Assembly: GCF_029227915.1 (NCBI RefSeq)
Contig: NC_079877.1
Coordinates: 14,648,851 to 14,712,850, forward strand
DNA: 64,000 nucleotides
Direction: 5' to 3'
DNA from: Hydractinia symbiolongicarpus
Lineage: Eukaryota; Cnidaria; Hydrozoa; Anthoathecata; Hydractiniidae
Shown: piece after piece, positions 58,106-64,000 of the stretch
Layout of the letters: each line of letters opens with the position of its first letter
How positions within the stretch are numbered: the stretch's first letter is position 1
Made by a program: the position numbers and the translations under genes
Notes under the pieces: generated by a model
What the model saw: only the letters and a program-made list of their open reading frames with translations
Told to the model about the DNA's origin: nothing
Database searches by the model: none

Positions 58106-61100
58106 CAAATCTGAACTTACTTAATCCAATCAGCATAAATGCGAAGTCGCGCTGTTTTTTTCTTTTTAATCTGCAGCCATTTGTCACTGGTCTTTTCACT
58201 TGACGTGAATTTGTAATTTGTATTTTATTAACCTTGTGTTTACTTAATTAACAGTGACAAAAACAACAATTAAAGTAATTAATTATAACTAGTTATGGAA
58301 ATCATTAACATGAAAATGCATGTACTACTCAAAACATTTGTAGGCACGTAGCTACTTGGTTTTTCTAACAACACACAAATTGTATCTTGGATAAACGCAT
58401 CTGAAAAATTGTTGGAGGTATATGTTTATATAATTTGATTTGATTATTTATGTATTTTCAAGATTATGGTTCTTGCCTTTTATTCTCATTTATACTCATT
58501 TTTCTTTACATGAACTTTCCTATATTTAGAGGCTCATTATTTCTTCCATTTTTTATTATCCTTAATATTATTTTCATTTTTACCATTTTTGTAAGAATCA
58601 AATTTTCCTGTCTATACTTATTGTTAAAAACTGCACGACCCTTTGCTTGTTATAAATACATTAAGCAGAATGAATTTATTCAACGTCATATTAATATCAT
58701 TAGAAGTAAAAGAAGTCCTTCACTATACTTTAGTCTTTCCGTTGAGTGTATTTTTATTGGTTAACTATGTGGTCTTAAAGAAATTCAACACTGATTTGGG
58801 AGTGGAACGCTTTAGAATCATAATTCTAACGCTTGTTGGCGATTGTAATTTATACAAGCAGTACTATCACGAGTAAAGGGAAGCAATATTGAGACAAATC
58901 CAATTTTTGGACTTATTAAATTGAACTTAAAAACAAAGCTGAAAATATCGCCATAAAAAGGAGCAGTAATTTTTAAAAAAATTGATTAGAAATTAACTTT
59001 TTTGCATTATATCTGCCTCCAAAAAATACATCAAGGCCTATAATAAAGGGGACGCGCCTATGAACAGCACCCAACACATCGTCATTTAATGGAAACTTAG
59101 AAATATGATTAAATAAAATAGAATCGCGTGTTTTTTCGCTGTTCTCGCATAACCTTATCATCTAATAACTGCTGCATAGGTACCTTAAACTTACTTCCAA
59201 ATAAATACAGCTTATTTCGTGTTTCTGTAGCACAAATTTTCCTTCGCGTACACACAGAATACGGCTATATTAGTATAGCGATAGTTGTTAGCGCATTGGA
59301 AATCCACGAGAAATCGCTCGTCATAAGAAAGTCAGAAATAATATATGGCATGAAAATTTCGTGCTTAGTTTAGGCTACTATTATAGAGACGGTTTTTGAA
59401 AAAGTGCGGCATTTTACTGACGGGAATACAGTTTTTAGGCATTATTAACATGTTTAACAGCTAGGATGTTGCAACCAAAGGCCGGGTATTAAATTTTTAC
59501 ACACATGCACTATTACACAACCGAACTTAATTTTTTATAAAATTTTGTATTTTTTTGTAAAAAAATTAATTAATTATATGGGGGGCGTCATTTTAAATCA
59601 TTAAAACTAATATTTGTATTTGTATTTCAATTATACAATCTCCTACTTTATTAATAGTACTACCTCATCCGCAATTCATTTTGGTTTAGGCTGGTTAGAT
59701 GGACACAAAAAGCACTGAGAACAAAGTTGTATATAGTGACCTAAATAATTTCTTAGTATTTTCCTTTACGGCTACTGTTGTTGTAAATCAATAAATAAAT
59801 AAACGAACTAACAAGCAAATACTGATAAAAAAAACACCGATCTAATACGACCGCATATTTAATTTAGCAAACAGCATATTACCTTCTATAAAAGCGGTAC
59901 AATTACATCGTTTACAGAAAATTAGAGAGATAACGGAAATTAGCAAAATATAACCGTAAAACAAGGATCTTTTCCCACTCAATCTAATTTGGTTCAATAC
60001 TTGACAATTTTGCTTTAGTGAGAAGAAACATTGCTTAAAAAATCCGTGTTAGTCAGTCGTAACTACATCGTATAGTTTTGAAGATGAAGTTAAAGAGATG
60101 AGTGCTTTGAAAGAAAAGGTTAAAGATGCCAGAATGAAATTGGTAGCTATCAAATTATTCTTTCAGCTGTTTTGGCGTGAAAATGATAAGGAAAAAATGC
60201 TTGAACAAAAAAATGGTTTCAAAACACGTTGTTGTTTTTGTTGTTGTTGTTTGCTGGATAGATATTTCCTTTAAATCTGGTCTGCTTTTTGTCCCTAGTA
60301 ACCATATATCACCTTAGCAACACTTGGTTACAGCTTAGTAACCAACATACATGTAATAAATAATTATATACCCAATACAACATCTTACAACATTCTTACA
60401 TGAATGTCAACGGTTTTCAAAATTCCAAAAAATTTACCCCCGTCCAAAAAATGCAATAGCCCCAGTAAAGTACCAAATTTTTCCAAAAACTTTTTTTTTT
60501 ATCAGAAGCCCTAATAAAAGTTAGGAATAGGCACAAAATTTTAGCACTTAATCACATGTGTATCCAAAAATTATGCCTAGTCAAAGAGGCCGCAGGCACT
60601 TTGTGCACCCCACCCCCCATGTAGGGGTTAAGATTTGAATTAAAAACTTAGCAACCACTGAAAACGTTTCAGGTTAAAAATTTAAAATGTAAACAATCGA
60701 GGCTTAAACCTGAATAATCTAATGAATAGCTCACCATTTAAATATTACGGAATTTAAGAAAAAAATCATCTGACTTCAGTTGGACAACAGCTAACTTATG
60801 TATCAATTTCTTTTAGTATGTATGACTGTGAAAATAAGAAAAATCTTAATTATACCTAATTACACTTAATTTCTCCAACCCCTTTAATTATTCTTGTCCA
60901 GATAAAAATTCTACTTTAGTTGAATATATCATTTTCTCTCCTATCTGATAATTTATTTTAATTTCCCCTATTTGTTCCCTTGTTGACATGTATATCTACA
61001 AGATCTTTCTTTTTGATTAAAGTGGTCCAGAGAATGATGTAAAAAGCTAATTTTATATGCCATCTATGTTATCCAAAGTTGACATAGATTTGTGAACCAT

Positions 61101-61331
61101 TATAGATATTACACGTATGATATTAACTGTAAATACCTGTTTCGTCACACAAATAAATATGTTGATCTACTGTAACGATTTACACGCTTTTCATAACAAA
61201 GCAATACAAAATTTTGCAAAAGGCCTAATATTGTATAAGTTCTTGTATTATAAAGGCTCAACTATTGTATAATTATTACTTGTAGTGAACTACTTACTTT
61301 GAAAGTTCAAATTCGCGCCTTTTCTTTTTCA
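58106..61331. other. Intergenic, no gene called
   Basis: AT-rich. A helical-looking frame near 60,078-60,230 (MSALKEKVKDARMKLVAIK) and a minus frame at 59,161-58,973 have some coding flavour but lack starts, splice sites or domains. Confidence 0.45.
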
Positions 61332-61562
61332 GGTGAACGGCTAAGGAAATCAAACTGTTTTTTTAATTGCGTTTGTTGTCGTGCGAAAACATAACTTTCA
61401 GTAGAACGAAAGTCTGGAAAACTATGGCTGATTTATATTCCCTATTCCCTGTGCTTTCTCTTTTCTTTCTTGCTTTTTTCTCTCTTATATCCTTTGTTTG
61501 TTTACTAATTTTTACGTCAGGTTGGCTGCTGCTTACAAGTTCTACTTCGATTATAAAATTAT
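61332..61562 (+). CDS. Possible first coding exon of a membrane protein (partial)
   Basis: Bounded by a strong acceptor (TTCTTTTTCAG) and a consensus donor (GTAAGT at 61,563). ATG 61424 opens 46 codons ending in phase 1, with one long hydrophobic segment (SLFPVLSLFFLAFFSLISF, continuing VCLLIF) that would be a signal anchor or membrane helix. Upstream in-exon sequence would be 5' UTR. No later exon is recognised inside the window, so the gene may continue past 64,000 or the call may be wrong. Confidence 0.35.
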
Positions 61563-61775
61563 GTAAGTCAGACGTTCATTATCAGATGTTGTTTTAAAGC
61601 GCATATAAGTAGGTCATGCTCAAAAAACAATGCATTTTTTGAAAAATGTCGTCTTTTTTTGAAGTACCGTGGTGTGTATATTTCGATGAATGTGTTTGCA
61701 AAATATCAAGTGAAAGGCTTCAATTACTAATATTATTATTATTATTAGTATTAAAATATTCACCCAAAATGACCT

Positions 61776-61910
61776 ATTTACTTTCTATTGGTACGGTTAT
61801 CAGTGGGGGTCCTGCGAAGGGGGTCCTATAGCATTTGAAACTCCCATTTGCGCTACGAAAGTCGTGCAAGCACAGCAATCTCTCAACTAGACAACCGCCT
61901 AAGATAATAA
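61776..61910 (-). mobile_element. SINE relic, truncated
   Basis: Shares GGTCCTGCGAAGGGGGTCCT, GCATTTGAAACTCC and TCAACTAGACAACCGCC with the 44,915 copy. The tRNA-like head is missing. Confidence 0.6.
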
Positions 61911-63670
61911 TGTATTTCCTTAGAGCTTGTATTTTCAAGCCAGTTGTAAAACTGGCAATTACTGATCGATTTTGATGAAAACATTCCCTTAAACTTTGCT
62001 TAAGGAACTCTTTCATGGAATATAATAAAGTTTGATGTAGAAATGACTGGACAAATTTTTTTACAAATAAAATTATTGGTAAAAATTTGTTTTTGTAGAC
62101 GAAATAAAGTTCTTTTGTGTTAATATTGTCCAAAATTGCTACTCACAGTAGGTAGATTTATTTGATAAACAGTTGATAACATTATTAATTGTTAATATTA
62201 AAAGGCTCTTTAAATATGGCCTGCCCATTAGCTTCTAAGATGAAATGCAATATCAAGTAGATTGGAGTCTGTTCTTTTCTTATTAATACTATCTGTACCC
62301 TTTATCATTTGTGGTTACAACCTGATTGTCTGCGTGCGTATCTCTAACCATAACAGCAGACAGATGTCAGTTAAATAAATATTTTGGTTACCATACTTAA
62401 TTTGCATTTAATTATGCAATTTCCATTTAATTATTCTTTCATTTGTTTTGTTTGTCGCACAAAAGAATAATAATTATAATGCATGGGAAAATGCTGAATT
62501 AAAAATGTTTGGTATGGACACAAGATAAGTTTCTGACATACGGTATTTTGTTTTTTGGGTTAAAAATATAAACAAGGAATCCATGTGCTCCAGTATTGAC
62601 CTCTTCACGCATTAAAGTTTCTCCATAGTTTAGGAGTATGGGCCTAAGTCCGCTGTGAACATCAACAATAAAATTTGACAAGTTGTAAATCAATAAAAAT
62701 GTTCAAATCTAACATAGAAACGGCCTACATAACCACTTGTAAAAAATGACTTAAAATTTACGGTTTTGTCTGCACATCTTTTAATCAAAATTCAAGACAT
62801 TTGAATTTGTTGGAGGTATAAGAACTTAAAATATTGTCTATGATATTTATGTCAGCTTTCAGATCTTACTAGCAAAGGCGATGGTTCATTCGTCATTTAA
62901 GTAATGGCATCACAATTGGCGCCAATTATTTCTTGTTCACAAGTGTGGTTTGTCTAAACCTAGCACGTATGAAAGTGACTAGATGTCAAGGATAAAGAAT
63001 ACAGAGCTTACTAATAAAATTAGTCAACTAGGCATGGACGCAGCCTATAAATTGATCTTTTGTACTTCATTAAATCGATGTGTGATTAGGCATGGACATA
63101 AGGCCAATTTTGAGTAAATGCGGCCAGTCAGAATGCAACTTGGTTACTTTCTCCACCAGTAGATTATACGCATATGATTATTATTAAAACATTCCAGACC
63201 GGTAAATCTGCTGAAGTTTTTGTTTTCATTTGGTTAAATTTGATGTCATGTAGTATGTCAATGGCGTCTGTTATGTTATTTTTATGTTCTATGTGCTTAT
63301 TATGTGACCCAACAGGGCTAAAGAGTTGATGTTATATAATGCGATCTACTCGACAACAAATAATGAAAATTTCCCTAAAAATATTGTGCTACTCACCGCT
63401 ATTGATTCGAAGAAATCGCTTTCCAGCGTAATTATTTATAAATGATTTGCGTACATGATGCGATTCTTCAGCGTTGTTTTCAATAATTTTTTTAATTTGT
63501 CGGACAGATGTTGTATTACAAACGAAAAACAGTCAGACGACACATTGGAGAAACTTGCCGTTCACCATTACAAATATAATGGCAAATTACTTCAGTGGCA
63601 TGAAAATGTTGTAAGAAAAAGTCGCACGACATATACTCCTCAGAATTACGATTCATATGCTTTGAATCAC
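61911..63670. other. Intergenic, no gene called
   Basis: AT-rich. A 91-codon frame starting 63,455 runs into the 21-bp tandem repeat and has no domain. Confidence 0.5.
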
Positions 63671-63740
63671 ACGATAAACGTGTTTAGAAGCACGATACAT
63701 GTATTTCAGAAAACGATATATGTGCTTTAGAAACACGCTT
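63671..63740. repeat. 21-bp tandem repeat, about 3.3 copies
   Basis: Units begin ACGATA at 63,671, 63,692 and 63,713, each followed by a purine/pyrimidine stretch and TTTAGAA or TTTCAGAA. A partial unit follows. Confidence 0.7.
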
Positions 63741-64000
63741 TGCACGACCATTTTTTAGCTTTTTGTTCGGATTCGCTAGACTTTTTTTTCTTTTTCTGCG
63801 AACTATTTTTTAGCAAATGACACAACTTAGCTTGAAAAAAAGGCAGTGTAAAAAAATATATTGTAGAAATGTCGCCCTATATTTGCTGCAGGACTGTTAC
63901 AAAGATAGAATTTCTTCAAAAAGACCAAGTCTTATAACTGTAAAATCGCTAAGTAAACGAAAAGATGTGCGCAATAAAAAACACGTAGAGATAAGGACTA

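Noticed and set aside
58973-59161. Minus-strand frame with FPLNDDVLGAVHRR and GLDVFFGGRYN
   Set aside because: Some coding flavour, but no extension in either direction and no family match; could be a transposon scrap or chance.
60078-60230. Helical frame MSALKEKVKDARMKLVAIK
   Set aside because: Short, preceded by stops, runs into a TTG repeat, no splice context.

Overview
The window is AT-rich, intron-containing animal DNA. Coding sequence is sparse, introns are short to medium with GT-AG borders, and tRNA-derived SINE relics, LINE fragments, MITE-like palindromes and microsatellites are spread throughout. The mix of a Polinton/Maverick, a hAT transposon with an apparent 5-bp target duplication, and compact secreted and bHLH genes looks like a cnidarian, perhaps a hydrozoan. 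That placement is an inference from general character, not from a diagnostic gene.

Layout. At 0.5-0.9 kb is an exon of an unrecognised, probably extracellular protein. At 6.2 kb is a THAP-domain remnant. At 9.2-10.5 kb is a complete two-exon gene for a small secreted protein with a ten-cysteine C-terminal module and a clear TATA box. From 12.8 to 24.9 kb lies a decayed Polinton (adintovirus-like) element with roughly 0.4-kb terminal inverted repeats. At 27.4 kb is a single-exon bHLH gene. From 31 to 36.7 kb are LINE, SINE and diverged repeat relics. From 37.3 to 41.6 kb is a hAT transposon with an intact three-exon transposase, terminal inverted repeats and a matching 5-bp duplication. At 42.7-47.9 kb is a predicted three-exon gene of unknown function. 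At 49.8-54.3 kb is a monocarboxylate-transporter-like (SLC16-type) gene in five exons. From 54.3 kb to the end there is little except repeats and one possible first exon of a membrane protein at 61.3 kb.

The Polinton is the main system. It keeps recognisable parts of protein-primed DNA polymerase B, a packaging ATPase, a retroviral-type integrase, a putative major capsid protein and several lineage-typical small proteins, plus a zinc-ribbon/HNH-like protein. Nearly all are interrupted by stops or frameshifts. The polymerase ends after motif A, so the catalytic palm motifs B and C are absent, and I see no protease. The element is therefore a fossil. Its inverted repeats reach into coding sequence, so both ends encode the same short SAP-like leader, fused to the polymerase on the right and to a repeat protein on the left.

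The intact candidates for biology are the hAT transposase, the bHLH protein (its basic region has Gln where the E-box-contacting Glu normally sits), the ten-cysteine secreted protein and the transporter with paired TGACGTCA sites just upstream.
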